DNA from: Pseudomonas gingeri
GTDB taxonomy: Bacteria; Pseudomonadota; Gammaproteobacteria; Pseudomonadales; Pseudomonadaceae
NCBI RefSeq assembly: GCF_013386165.1
Contig: NZ_JACAOS010000001.1
Coordinates: forward strand, 547,476-611,475
Direction of reading: 5' to 3'
Length of the DNA: 64,000 nucleotides
The position numbers and the translations under genes are program-made. Below the pieces are notes generated by a model. The model did no database searches, was not told where the DNA came from, and worked only from the letters and a program-made list of their open reading frames with translations. Every line of letters starts with the position of its first letter. Position 1 is the first letter of the stretch. Below are positions 14,983 through 23,801 of the stretch, piece after piece.

Positions 14983-15633
14983 ATGACCACGTACGAAATC
15001 CTGATTGCCGATGACCATCCTCTTTTTCGTAGCGCCCTGCATCAGGCGTTGACCCTGGGCCTGGGGCCCGACGTACGACTGGTGGAAGTGGCCAGCATTG
15101 CCGAGCTGGAAACCCGCCTCACCGAGAAAGCCGACTGGGACCTGGTCCTGCTGGACCTGAACATGCCCGGCGCCTACGGTTTCTCCGGCCTGGTGTTGCT
15201 GCGCGGACAATACCCGCAGATTCCGGTGGTGATGGTCTCGGCCCAGGAAGAGGCCTCGGTGATGGTGCGCTCCCGTGAATTTGGCGCCAGTGGCTTCATT
15301 CCCAAATCCAGTTCCCTGGAAGTGATTCAGCAAGCCGTGCGCAGTGTCCTCGATGGCGATGTCTGGTGGCCGCCCCAGGCGTTCGAAGCGGTCAGCGTGT
15401 CCGCCGAGGCCAAGGCTGCCAGCGCCGGCCTCGCCAGTTTGACGCCCCAGCAGTTCCGGGTGTTGACCATGGTCTGCGAAGGTTTGTTGAATAAACAGAT
15501 TGCCTACGAGTTGAGCGTTTCCGAGGCGACCATCAAGGCCCACGTCACGGCGATTTTTCGCAAGCTGGGTGTGCGCACCCGGACCCAGGCGGCGTTGCTG
15601 CTACAGCAACTTGAGTCAATTTCGAGCCAGTAA
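14983..15633 (+). CDS. erdR: NarL-type response regulator ErdR
   Basis: The 216-residue regulator has an N-terminal receiver (DDHPLFR acidic pair, phospho-acceptor in VLLDLNMP at about residue 57, Lys of FIPKSS) and a C-terminal LuxR-type helix-turn-helix (LTPQQFRVLTMVCEGLLNKQ, then SEATIKAHVTAIFRKLGV). It resembles ErdR, a regulator of ethanol/acetate-related metabolism in Pseudomonas. It is not next to a histidine kinase, as is usual for ErdR. The assignment rests on sequence likeness and could be another NarL-type regulator. Confidence 0.75.
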   Translation: MTTYEILIADDHPLFRSALHQALTLGLGPDVRLVEVASIAELETRLTEKADWDLVLLDLNMPGAYGFSGLVLLRGQYPQIPVVMVSAQEEASVMVRSREFGASGFIPKSSSLEVIQQAVRSVLDGDVWWPPQAFEAVSVSAEAKAASAGLASLTPQQFRVLTMVCEGLLNKQIAYELSVSEATIKAHVTAIFRKLGVRTRTQAALLLQQLESISSQ

Positions 15634-15665
15634 TTGCGCTTTTATTCGTCTAAACGCAGCCGGCG

Positions 15666-16592
15666 TCAGGCAATGGTCGGCAAGACGATCTCGTCGCTGC
15701 GCTGAACCCCGGCGGTGAAGGAGCGGCACAGTTCGAGGAATTCGCGCATGGCGGAGGTCTGGTATTTCTGTTTGTGCCAGATGAAATAGAACTGGCGCGA
15801 CAGGTCCAGGTCCGGGGTTTCCACCGGCACCAGGCTGCCACGGCGGAACGCATCGCGCAGGGCCAGGCGCGAAATGCAGCCAATCCCCAGCCCCGACTCC
15901 ACCGCACGTTTGATCGCTTCGGTGTGTTCCAGCTCCAGGCGGATATTCAGCGCGCTGCGATGATGACGCATGGCCTGATCGAAGGTCAGGCGGGTACCGG
16001 AACCCTGTTCGCGGAGGATCCAGGCTTCGCGGGTCAGCTCTTCCAGGCTCGCTTGACCGCGTAGTGCCAGCGGGTGCCGGGGCGCGCAGAACACCACCAG
16101 TTCATCCTCGACCCAGGTTTGCACTTCGATGTCCGGGTGGCTGCAATCGCCTTCGATCAGACCCAGGTCAATTTCGTAGTGCGCCACCTGCTGCACAATA
16201 TTGGCCGTGTTCTGCACATGGAGCTTGACCTGGCTTTCCGGGTGCAACTGCATGAAGCTGCCGATCAACAGGGTCGCCAGGTAGTTGCCGATGGTCAGGG
16301 TGGCGCCCACCGCCAGGGAGCCGAAACCGGACTTGCCATTGAGCAGGTCCTCGATTTCCTTGGCCTGGTCCAGCAACGCCACGGCCTGGGGCAACAACTG
16401 TTTGCCCAGGGCGTTGAGGCTCAGGCGCTTGCCGGCGCGGTCGAACAACTGACAGCTCGACTGGCGTTCCAGCTCGGTGATCGAGGTGCTCGCGGCGGAT
16501 TGCGACAAGGCTAGCAGCCCGGCAGCGCGGGACACGCTTTCCTGCTGGGCGACGGCGACGAAGACCTGAAGTTGACGGAGAGTAAATCGCAT
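15666..16592 (-). CDS. finR: LysR-type regulator FinR
   Basis: The 308-residue LysR protein has an N-terminal winged helix (LRQLQVFVAVAQQESVSRAA, LSQSAASTSITELE) and a C-terminal effector domain. It is divergent to fpr with 122 bases between the start codons. FinR of P. putida/P. aeruginosa occupies this place and activates fpr under superoxide and nitrosative stress, and it also touches sulphur metabolism. The shared intergenic region should contain its operator. The gene identity rests on context plus family. Confidence 0.8.
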   Translation of the reverse strand: MRFTLRQLQVFVAVAQQESVSRAAGLLALSQSAASTSITELERQSSCQLFDRAGKRLSLNALGKQLLPQAVALLDQAKEIEDLLNGKSGFGSLAVGATLTIGNYLATLLIGSFMQLHPESQVKLHVQNTANIVQQVAHYEIDLGLIEGDCSHPDIEVQTWVEDELVVFCAPRHPLALRGQASLEELTREAWILREQGSGTRLTFDQAMRHHRSALNIRLELEHTEAIKRAVESGLGIGCISRLALRDAFRRGSLVPVETPDLDLSRQFYFIWHKQKYQTSAMREFLELCRSFTAGVQRSDEIVLPTIA

Positions 16593-16714
16593 ATCTATAT
16601 AACCGATAACCCTTATCTTGATAATTCATTTAACAGATATTGTCGCTGCCATTAGAATGCTATGCAATAGCGCTTATTGACGGCGCAGGCCATATTCCCA
16701 GGAGCCCTATCTCA

Positions 16715-17494
16715 ATGAGCAACATGAATCACGAGCGTGTCCTCAGTGTTCACCACTGGAACGACACTCTGTTCAGCTTCAAGTGCACCCGCGACCCGGG
16801 TCTGCGCTTTGAAAACGGTCAGTTCGTGATGATCGGCCTGCAGCAGCCCAATGGCCGACCACTGATGCGTGCTTATTCCATCGCCAGCCCGAACTGGGAA
16901 GAGCATCTCGAGTTCTTCAGCATCAAGGTGCCGGACGGTCCGCTGACCTCCCAGTTGCAGCACTTGAAGGAGGGCGACGAGATCATCATCAGCAAGAAAC
17001 CTACGGGTACGCTGGTGCTTGACGACCTCAAGCCGGGCAAGCACCTGTACCTGCTCAGCACCGGTACCGGCCTCGCACCGTTCATGAGCGTGATCCAGGA
17101 CCCGGAAACCTACGAGCGTTTCGAGAAGGTGATCCTGTGCCACGGCGTGCGTTACGTCAACGAAGTGGCCTACCGCGAATTCATCACCGAGCACCTGCCG
17201 CAGAACGAGTTCTTCGGTGAAGCCCTGCGTGACAAGCTGATCTACTACCCGACCGTGACCCGCGAGCCGTTCGAGAACGAAGGCCGCCTGACCGATCTGA
17301 TGCGCAGCGGCAAGCTGTTCAGCGATATCGGCCTGCCGCCAATCAATCCGCAGGACGACCGCGCCATGTTGTGCGGCAGCCCGAGCATGCTGGATGAAAC
17401 CAGCGAAGTGCTCAACAGCTTCGGCCTGAAAGTCTCGCCGCGTATGCGTGAGCCGGGTGACTACCTGATCGAGCGTGCGTTCGTCGAAAAATAG
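16715..17494 (+). CDS. fpr: ferredoxin-NADP+ reductase
   Basis: The 259-residue flavoprotein exchanges electrons between NADPH and ferredoxin/flavodoxin. The FAD-binding motif RAYSIASP (about 50-57), the NADPH-binding GTGLAPFMSVI, the CGSPSML motif and the C-terminal DYLIERAFVEK are all in place. The ATG at 16715 is preceded by CAGGAG; the open frame extends upstream but the extra part is not conserved. It is divergent from finR. Size and motifs match the bacterial Fpr-1 type. Confidence 0.95.
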   Translation: MSNMNHERVLSVHHWNDTLFSFKCTRDPGLRFENGQFVMIGLQQPNGRPLMRAYSIASPNWEEHLEFFSIKVPDGPLTSQLQHLKEGDEIIISKKPTGTLVLDDLKPGKHLYLLSTGTGLAPFMSVIQDPETYERFEKVILCHGVRYVNEVAYREFITEHLPQNEFFGEALRDKLIYYPTVTREPFENEGRLTDLMRSGKLFSDIGLPPINPQDDRAMLCGSPSMLDETSEVLNSFGLKVSPRMREPGDYLIERAFVEK

Positions 17495-17506
17495 GCCGAA
17501 GGCCTG

Positions 17507-17596
17507 CTTGTAGGAGCCGGCTTGCTGGCGATCCGGGCGACGCGGTCTGGCAGAGCAGCGCATCGATGCAATCGCCAGCAAGCCGGCTCCCACAAG
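17507..17596. repeat. REPIN downstream of fpr
   Basis: The arms 17507-17532 and 17571-17596 are inverted copies matching at 25 of 26 bases, with core GCCGGCTTGCTGGCGAT. The loop is 38 bases. It lies between fpr and the convergent trmO. Confidence 0.85.
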
Positions 17597-17661
17597 ACCG
17601 TGGGGCACTGGGAAGTAGCGTCAAGACAGTTGCTTCCATAGAGAAATATTCGTGCCAAATG

Positions 17662-17703
17662 AAAAAGCCCGCATTGCCTGGAAAGGCAATGCGGGCTTTT
17701 TTG
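17662..17703. terminator. bidirectional intrinsic terminator between fpr and trmO
   Basis: AAAAAGCCCGCATTGCC and its inverted copy GGCAATGCGGGCTTTTTT flank a TGGAAA loop. There is an A-run on one side and a T-run on the other, so it works for both convergent genes. Confidence 0.9.
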
Positions 17704-17715
17704 TTTCTGACGTTT

Positions 17716-18411
17716 CTATCGGACGGGGATCACTTCGAGCACGCGGATCATCCCGGCTTCGGGGTAATGCCAGCGCACATCCAGGTCCCAGAACTGCGCG
17801 CCGTATTCCCGTTCGGGAGTCGGCGTCTGGTACGCCGGACGCGGGTCCTGGGCCAGGCATTGCTCGATCAGCTCCACCAGGGGTTCATCCAGGCGCTGTG
17901 CGTGGCCATGGGCCTGTTGCAGCGCGTTGTCGCTCCAGTGCACGGGAATCAGCATTGGCGCGGCGCTGGCGATGCCATTGACGGCACCGGGGATGTTGTC
18001 CGCGTAGGGCACGTACGGCTTGATATCGAGAATCGGCGTGCCATCCAGCAGGTCGATGCCGGATATCCACAGGCGCTGGGCTTCGACCTTGTCCAGCTTG
18101 ACCACCGACTGGCCGATACCGTTCGGCCGGTGAGTCGCCCGGGTCGCGAAAACCCCCATGGACTGGTTGCCCCCCAGACGTGGCGGGCGAACCTTCAGCC
18201 GTGGCTTGTCCTCCAGCGCCTGATGGAACAGGAACAGCAGCCAGACATGACTGACCTGCTCCAGCCCTTGCACCGCCTCGCCCTGGTCGAACGGCGCGAC
18301 CAGCTCCAGCACGCCACGCGCCGCCGGTGCCAGCTGTGGCTGGCGCGGGATGGCGAACTTCTCCTTGAAGCAGGAGCGCACGAAACCGACGGGGGAGACG
18401 TTATAGCTCAT
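17716..18411 (-). CDS. trmO: tRNA t6A37 methyltransferase TrmO (TsaA family)
   Basis: The 231-residue protein resembles TrmO/TsaA, which N6-methylates threonylcarbamoyl-A37 in certain tRNAs using SAM. MSYNVSPVGFVRSCFKEKFA at the start, GVFATRATHRPNGIGQSVVK and GIDLLDGTPILDIKPYVPY are the family motifs. The CAT at 18409-18411 gives the start. The open frame upstream overlaps the next gene and is not used. It is 10 bases after the FAD dehydrogenase stop, so the two probably form one transcript. Confidence 0.9.
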   Translation of the reverse strand: MSYNVSPVGFVRSCFKEKFAIPRQPQLAPAARGVLELVAPFDQGEAVQGLEQVSHVWLLFLFHQALEDKPRLKVRPPRLGGNQSMGVFATRATHRPNGIGQSVVKLDKVEAQRLWISGIDLLDGTPILDIKPYVPYADNIPGAVNGIASAAPMLIPVHWSDNALQQAHGHAQRLDEPLVELIEQCLAQDPRPAYQTPTPEREYGAQFWDLDVRWHYPEAGMIRVLEVIPVR

Positions 18412-18421
18412 GGTCCGGCCC

Positions 18422-20035
18422 TCAGGCCTCGATCCCCAGCATGTCCCGGGCCACGGCCTCGGCAATGCGGATACCGTCGACACCGGCCGAGAGGATCCCG
18501 CCGGCATAACCGGCGCCTTCACCCGCCGGGAACAGGCCCTTGACGTTCAGGCTTTGCATCGACTCGTTACGGGTCATGCGCAGGGGCGAAGAGGTGCGGG
18601 TTTCAATCCCGGTCAGCACCGCGTCATGCAGGGAGTAACCCTTGATCTGCCGCTCGAAGGCCGGCAAGGCTTCACGGATGGCTTCGATGGCGAAGTCCGG
18701 TAGCGCCAGGGCCAGGTCGCCCAGGGCCACACCCGGTTTATAGGACGGTTCCACGCTGCCCAGGGCGGTTGAAGGTTTGCCGGCAATAAAGTCACCGACC
18801 AGTTGCGCCGGGGCTTCGTAGTTACTGCCACCGAGGATGAAGGCGTGGGACTCCAGGCGCTCTTGCAACTCGATGCCGGCCAGCGGACCGCCCGGATAAT
18901 CCACTTCCGGGGTAATGCCGACGACGATCCCGGAGTTGGCGTTACGCTCGTTGCGCGAGTACTGGCTCATGCCGTTGGTGACCACCCGGTTCGGCTCGGA
19001 GGTCGCCGCCACCACGGTGCCGCCCGGGCACATGCAGAAGCTGTAGACCGAGCGGCCGTTCTTGGCGTGGTGCACCAGCTTGTAATCGGCCGCGCCCAGT
19101 TTCGGGTGCCCGGCGTACTTGCCCAGGCGTGCGCGGTCGATCAGCGATTGCGGGTGCTCGATACGGAAACCCACCGAGAACGGCTTGGCTTCCATGTACA
19201 CGCCACGGCCGTGGAGCATGCGGAAGGTGTCCCGGGCGCTATGACCCAGGGCCATGATCACGTGCCGCGAGTTGATCTGCTCGCCGCTGTCGAGCTGCAC
19301 GCCGGTCAGTTGGCCGTCGTCGATCAGCACATCGGTGACCCGCTGCTGGAAGCGTACTTCGCCGCCCAGGGCTTCGATCTGCTGGCGCATGTTCTCCACC
19401 ACGCCGGTGAGGCGGAAGGTGCCGATATGCGGTTTGCTGACGTAGAGGATTTCTTCCGGCGCGCCGGCCTTGACGAATTCGTGCAGGACCTTGCGGCCGT
19501 GGTGGTTCGGGTCCTTGATCTGGCTGTAGAGCTTGCCGTCGGAGAAGGTCCCGGCACCGCCTTCGCCGAACTGCACGTTGGATTCGGGGTTGAGCACGCT
19601 TTTGCGCCACAGGCCCCAGGTGTCCTTGGTGCGTTCGCGCACTTCCTTGCCGCGCTCGAGGACGATCGGTTTGAAGCCCATCTGCGCCAGCAGCAAGCCG
19701 GCGAAGATCCCGCAGGGGCCGAAGCCGACGACCAGCGGACGTTCCGTCAGATCCGCCGGAGCCTGGCCGACCACCTTGTAGCTGACGTCCGGGGCCGGAT
19801 TGACGTTGCGGTCCTCGGCGAATTTTTTCAGCAGGGCGTCTTCACCACGGGCCGACAGGTCGATGGTGTAGATGAAGCAGAGCTCGGAGGACTTCTTGCG
19901 GGCGTCGTAGCTGCGTTTGAACAAGGTGAAGTCGAGCAGGTCATCGCTGGCGATGCCCAGGCGCTGGACGATGGCCGGGCGCAGGTCTTCGTCGGGATGG
20001 TCGATCGGCAGCTTGAGTTCGGTGATTCGTAACAT
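18422..20035 (-). CDS. FAD-dependent dehydrogenase (COG2509 type)
   Basis: The 537-residue protein has an N-terminal extension (about 1-85) and then the FAD dinucleotide fold VVGFGPCGIFAGLLLAQMG with VLERGKEVRERTKD. The block FGEGGAGTFSDGKLYSQIKD is typical of COG2509 uncharacterised FAD-dependent dehydrogenases. The C-terminus GEGAGYAGGILSAGVDGIRI closes the FAD site. Start ATG at 20035 is chosen over an open-frame start 8 codons upstream. The physiological substrate is unknown; the soluble cytoplasmic flavoenzyme class is clear. Confidence 0.85.
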   Translation of the reverse strand: MLRITELKLPIDHPDEDLRPAIVQRLGIASDDLLDFTLFKRSYDARKKSSELCFIYTIDLSARGEDALLKKFAEDRNVNPAPDVSYKVVGQAPADLTERPLVVGFGPCGIFAGLLLAQMGFKPIVLERGKEVRERTKDTWGLWRKSVLNPESNVQFGEGGAGTFSDGKLYSQIKDPNHHGRKVLHEFVKAGAPEEILYVSKPHIGTFRLTGVVENMRQQIEALGGEVRFQQRVTDVLIDDGQLTGVQLDSGEQINSRHVIMALGHSARDTFRMLHGRGVYMEAKPFSVGFRIEHPQSLIDRARLGKYAGHPKLGAADYKLVHHAKNGRSVYSFCMCPGGTVVAATSEPNRVVTNGMSQYSRNERNANSGIVVGITPEVDYPGGPLAGIELQERLESHAFILGGSNYEAPAQLVGDFIAGKPSTALGSVEPSYKPGVALGDLALALPDFAIEAIREALPAFERQIKGYSLHDAVLTGIETRTSSPLRMTRNESMQSLNVKGLFPAGEGAGYAGGILSAGVDGIRIAEAVARDMLGIEA

Positions 20036-20143
20036 GACAGGGTCCAGTGTGCGGGCCACGCGGGCGCGCCGGCTTTATATCAAACTGGTGATTATAAGCC
20101 CCAACGGCCAGATTCCGTGAGGCTAAAACAGCAGCTCGTCGAA

Positions 20144-20821
20144 TCAGTCGTTACGGGCGCCGCCGAAATAGCCGCAGCCGCGCTGGACCTGGCCGTTGAC
20201 CCGCAGTTCGGCGCTCAGGTGGCGCACGCTGCCGGTGCTGCTGTCGACGCAGGATTGCGGCGCGACCCACAGCTCAATGCGCTGGGAGTTGGCTTCGCTG
20301 CTCAAGCTGAAGCGCCCGTCACCCAGTTGTTCTTCCAGGTAGGGCAGGGCCAGGGCCGGCTGGTTTTCGCGTTCGAGGATCATGCCGTTGCCGCCGACCT
20401 TCAGGCTCCACTCCGGGCTGTGGCCGCTGGCAATCACGGTCTGGAATTTGAAGTTGGGATCGTCGCAACTGGCGGTGCCGCGTTCCAGGCGATAGTACTG
20501 CTGCAGGTTCAGTTGGCCGTCACTGCCGTCGGTCGCGCCGTTGGAAAACTTGCCGCGCAGATCGGCGAACAGTTTGCCCGAGGGGCCGGACAGGCTCGCG
20601 GCCTGTTGCAGGACGCTGGTGTTGCCGCTGTCGCTGACGACAAAGTGACGCTGTTCCTGGCAGGGCTGGAACATCAGCTTGCCATTGACGCTGCTGAGCT
20701 CGCCTTGCATCCGGCTCAGGCCCGCCGTGGAGGTCGAGGTGGCGGCTGGCGCCAGCATCTGGCAGCCGGCGGCGAACAGCGGCAGGGCAAAAATCATCAA
20801 GGAACGGGCGGCGCGCATCAT
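20144..20821 (-). CDS. COG3650/META-like lipoprotein
   Basis: The 225-residue protein has a lipoprotein signal (MMRAARSLMIFALPLFAAGC, lipobox FAAGC). A ribosome site AGGAGA lies 4-5 bases before the first ATG; the second ATG follows immediately. The mature part has three more conserved Cys (FQPCQEQ, ASCDD, QSCVD) plus RGCGYFG at the end, the pattern of COG3650-type envelope lipoproteins related to META/HslJ folds. The function is unknown and the protein is probably outer-membrane anchored. It is transcribed alone. Confidence 0.7.
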   Translation of the reverse strand: MMRAARSLMIFALPLFAAGCQMLAPAATSTSTAGLSRMQGELSSVNGKLMFQPCQEQRHFVVSDSGNTSVLQQAASLSGPSGKLFADLRGKFSNGATDGSDGQLNLQQYYRLERGTASCDDPNFKFQTVIASGHSPEWSLKVGGNGMILERENQPALALPYLEEQLGDGRFSLSSEANSQRIELWVAPQSCVDSSTGSVRHLSAELRVNGQVQRGCGYFGGARND

Positions 20822-20915
20822 GGGGTCTCCTGGCAAGTGTCGCCACGTTACTCAGGCCGGGAGAGCTGCACAAGCTTTCAGGCCAACGTGGCTCCTTTGC
20901 AGGAGCCACTTGCCT

Positions 20916-21515
20916 TCAACCAACCAGATAGGTCTGCCCGGTCTGCAGGCCTTCCACGCTCTTGGCGTAGGCCAAAGCCACGTCAGCCGCCGGTACCGGC
21001 TTGAATCCACGGAAGTACGGCGCGTAGCTGCCCATGGCTTCCACCAGCACGTTCGGGCTGATGGAGTTCACCCGCAGACCGCGCGGCAGTTCGATGGCGG
21101 CCGCCTTGACGAAGCCGTCGATGGCGCCGTTGACCAGGGCGGCCGAGGCGCCGGTGCGGATAGGGTCGCGGTTCAGAATACCGCTGGTCAGGGTGAACGA
21201 GGCGCCGTCGTTGGCATATTCCCGTCCGATCAACACCAGGTTGACCTGGCCCATCAGCTTGTCTTGCAGGCCGAGGCTGAAGTCTTTTTCACTCATGTCG
21301 GCCAGCGGGACGAAATTCACGTTACCGGCGGCGCAGATCAGCGCATCGAACTTGCCGGTCTGCTCGAACAGTTTGCGAATCGACGCGCTGTCGCTGATGT
21401 CCACATGCAGGTCACCACTGCTACGGCCGATCTTGATGATCTCGTGACGCTGGCCCAGTTCCTCTGCCACGGCCGAGCCGATGGTGCCGTGGGCGCCAAT
21501 CAATAGGATTTTCAT
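20916..21515 (-). CDS. atypical short-chain dehydrogenase-like protein
   Basis: The 199-residue Rossmann protein has the nucleotide motif LIGAHGTIGSAVAEELG at the N-terminus, DVSD-like VDISDSAS and the CAAGNV stretch, the usual SDR blocks. Counting from the conserved Ser of TLTSG, the positions where SDR enzymes carry Tyr and Lys (S+13, S+17) are Ser and Val (GASAALVNGAIDGF). The classical catalytic pair is therefore missing, and the protein may bind NAD(P) without normal oxidoreductase chemistry. It is divergent to a LysR regulator at 21620, which probably controls it. Confidence 0.8.
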   Translation of the reverse strand: MKILLIGAHGTIGSAVAEELGQRHEIIKIGRSSGDLHVDISDSASIRKLFEQTGKFDALICAAGNVNFVPLADMSEKDFSLGLQDKLMGQVNLVLIGREYANDGASFTLTSGILNRDPIRTGASAALVNGAIDGFVKAAAIELPRGLRVNSISPNVLVEAMGSYAPYFRGFKPVPAADVALAYAKSVEGLQTGQTYLVG

Positions 21516-21619
21516 CGTGGGGTTCCTCCAGTGGGTGATTGAGCTTTCAGTCTAGAGTGGATTTTTCCATTGATAAGCGCACTAATAGGCAACCTTTGGT
21601 TTTCTTTTGGAAACAATCC

Positions 21620-22534
21620 ATGAGCGAGATGGATGATCTGGCAGCCTTTGCCGTGCTCGTCGAGGCCGGCAGTTTTACCCTGGCCGCCCAGCAACTGGGC
21701 TGCAGCAAAGGGCAGTTGTCCAAGCGTATCAGCCAGTTGGAGGCGCAGTTTGCCGTGGTCTTGCTGCACCGCACGACACGGCGTCTGAGCCTCACCGCTG
21801 CCGGTGCGGCCTTGTTGCCCCAGGCCCAGGCGCTGGTGGTGCAAGTGGAGCGGGCGCATCAGGCCCTGGCCCGGCTCAAGGACGATATCGCCGGTCCCGT
21901 GCGCATGACGGTGCCGGTATCCCTGGGGGAAACCTTCTTTGACGGGCTGCTGCTGGAGTTTTCCCGGGATTATCCCGATGTCCAGATCGAGCTGGACCTG
22001 AACAACGGTTTCCGCGATCTGGCACGGGAAGGTTTCGACCTGGCCATTCGCACCGAAGTTGGCAACGACGAACGCCTGGTGGCTCGGCCGTTGCTGGTGA
22101 TGACCGAACTGACCTGCGCCAGCCCGGCCTATCTGGAGCGTTATGGTGAGCCGCAGACACCCCAGGAACTGGCGAATCACCGGTGCCTGCTCAACAGTCA
22201 CTACAGCGGTCGCGAGGAGTGGCAATACCATCACCAGCATGAACTGCTACGAGTGCGGGTCAGTGGCCCGTTTGCCAGCAATCACTACAACCTGCTGAAG
22301 AAAGCCGCGTTGGTGGGGGCCGGTATCGCCCGCCTGCCGTCCTACGTCCTGCCCGCGGAGCTGGCCGATGGACGTCTGCGCTGGCTGTTGCGGGACTATC
22401 GCACCCGCGATATGCCGCTGTACCTGGTGCACCCTTACCAGGGTGGCCTGCCTCGGCGCACCCAGGTACTGGCGGATTATCTGATCGGTTGGTTCAAGCG
22501 CAGCGGCGAGGCGCTGGCGCGGCTTCAGCGATAA
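21620..22534 (+). CDS. LysR-type transcriptional regulator
   Basis: The 304-residue regulator has the winged helix-turn-helix MDDLAAFAVLVEAGSFTLAA with CSKGQLSKRISQLE, and a C-terminal substrate-binding-like domain (PVRMTVPVSLGETFFDGLLL). The ATG at 21620 is preferred; the open frame upstream runs through the promoter. It is divergent to the SDR-like gene with 104 bases between, the classic LysR-target layout. The last 10 bases overlap the convergent doxX. The effector is unknown. Confidence 0.88.
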   Translation: MSEMDDLAAFAVLVEAGSFTLAAQQLGCSKGQLSKRISQLEAQFAVVLLHRTTRRLSLTAAGAALLPQAQALVVQVERAHQALARLKDDIAGPVRMTVPVSLGETFFDGLLLEFSRDYPDVQIELDLNNGFRDLAREGFDLAIRTEVGNDERLVARPLLVMTELTCASPAYLERYGEPQTPQELANHRCLLNSHYSGREEWQYHHQHELLRVRVSGPFASNHYNLLKKAALVGAGIARLPSYVLPAELADGRLRWLLRDYRTRDMPLYLVHPYQGGLPRRTQVLADYLIGWFKRSGEALARLQR

Positions 22535-23028
22535 CGCTTGGCGATCAGGTGATCGATGGAAAGCACGCCGGGCCCCTTGGCCATCAGCAGCAACAGGATC
22601 GCCATCCAGGTGCCATGGGTCGGATAGGCGCCCGGGTAGACGAACAGCTGGATGGTCAAGGTCATGCCGAACAGCCCCAGCGCAGAGAACCGCGTGGCGA
22701 AACCCAGCAGGATCAGTACCGGGAAAAAGTGTTCGCCAAACGCCGACAGATGAGCGGCGATTTCCGGCGACAGCAGCGGCACCTTGTACTCGCTGGCGAA
22801 CAGCGGGATGGTGGAATCGGCCAGGTGCGGCAGGCCGATATCGAAAGTGCCGGAGACCAGGTCCACGGCAAAGCCCTCGACCTTGGTCTGCCCGGATTTC
22901 CAGAACACGGCGGCGATGGAGAAGCGTGCGACAAAGGCAATCAGGCTGTAGGGGATCATCTCGAAGAGCTGGATGATCCGCCCGACCAGGCGCGCGATGG
23001 GGTTCTGCGATTCAGTATGAGTGTTCAT
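22525..23028 (-). CDS. DoxX family membrane protein of the bufferin operon
   Basis: The 167-residue DoxX-family protein has four hydrophobic segments: PYSLIAFVARFSIAAVFWKS (about 27-46), then about 90-110, 115-130 and 135-155 (GMTLTIQLFVYPGAYPTHGT region). It is the last gene of the bufABC-doxX operon and overlaps the upstream gene by 4 bases. DoxX proteins commonly accompany DUF692/DUF2063/DUF2282 genes. Their exact role there is not settled; membrane redox or copper stress is likely. Its 3' end overlaps the convergent LysR gene by 10 bases. Confidence 0.85.
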   Translation of the reverse strand: MNTHTESQNPIARLVGRIIQLFEMIPYSLIAFVARFSIAAVFWKSGQTKVEGFAVDLVSGTFDIGLPHLADSTIPLFASEYKVPLLSPEIAAHLSAFGEHFFPVLILLGFATRFSALGLFGMTLTIQLFVYPGAYPTHGTWMAILLLLMAKGPGVLSIDHLIAKRYR

Positions 23029-23801
23029 GGGCGGGCCTTTTGTTCTAGATGCAAGTGGGTGATGGCGCTGTAGCGAATCAACAGGGCAAGGGCATGGCTT
23101 GGATCGAATGCCGCGCTGGCGTCATAAGCGTAGGCAAGGGCCAGCTCCAGCGGACAGCCGTTTTGCAGGCTCTGGACGAATACCAGGGTGCCGATATCGA
23201 TCTTGAACACCTCGACCTGCCAGTGCCGGCGTAGAACCAGCGCGGCTTCAGCCTGGGTCGGGTCGAGCTGTTCCAGAGGGCCTTCGCCTTGATGGGCCTC
23301 CCATAACGACACGACCGCATGGGGCGAATTCAGCACGGCAACACTGGGGTGCAGGTGAACCTGCAGGCGGTTGAGGGTCTCGGGGTCGGCGAGGTAAACG
23401 CCGATCTGCTCCGGGCTCAGGGGCGTCGCATCGGCGGCGTGATAGGCGTTGATCCGCAAGCGCTCGAGCCGCGCCACGTCGGCCAGGTAAGGCACGCTCG
23501 CCGCCGGAGCGAAGCCCTGGATGAAACTGCCGAGGTCCTGGCCGTAATCATTGAGGATCGGGCTGACCGGCGGGAAGTGCTGGACATAAAGACCGGCCAT
23601 GGAACGGAAGAACGCCTCTCCGACCAAGGCCATGACCACCGGATAGCTGTCCGCCAGGGCATTGATCAATGAGCTTTGGACGTTGTTGCGATACACCGCG
23701 AAACGGCTGGCCGGGTCGGCACCATTGGCGCTGCACAGGCCGGGCGGGCAGGCTTGCGAGGTGTCGAGCAGAGCGGCGCTGAAGCGGGCTTGATCGCTCA
23801 T
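23025..23801 (-). CDS. bufC: BufC-like partner protein (DUF2063)
   Basis: The 258-residue protein of the DUF2063/HvfC family has the N-terminal block FAVYRNNVQSSLINALADSY (about 33-52), AFFRSMAGLYVQHFPP and LNDYGQDLGSFI, which define the domain. It is the RiPP-recognition partner of the MNIO enzyme encoded upstream. The start overlaps bufB by 4 bases, and the end overlaps doxX by 4. It was formerly annotated as putative DNA-binding; the neighbours argue for a role in precursor modification. Confidence 0.85.
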   Translation of the reverse strand: MSDQARFSAALLDTSQACPPGLCSANGADPASRFAVYRNNVQSSLINALADSYPVVMALVGEAFFRSMAGLYVQHFPPVSPILNDYGQDLGSFIQGFAPAASVPYLADVARLERLRINAYHAADATPLSPEQIGVYLADPETLNRLQVHLHPSVAVLNSPHAVVSLWEAHQGEGPLEQLDPTQAEAALVLRRHWQVEVFKIDIGTLVFVQSLQNGCPLELALAYAYDASAAFDPSHALALLIRYSAITHLHLEQKARP

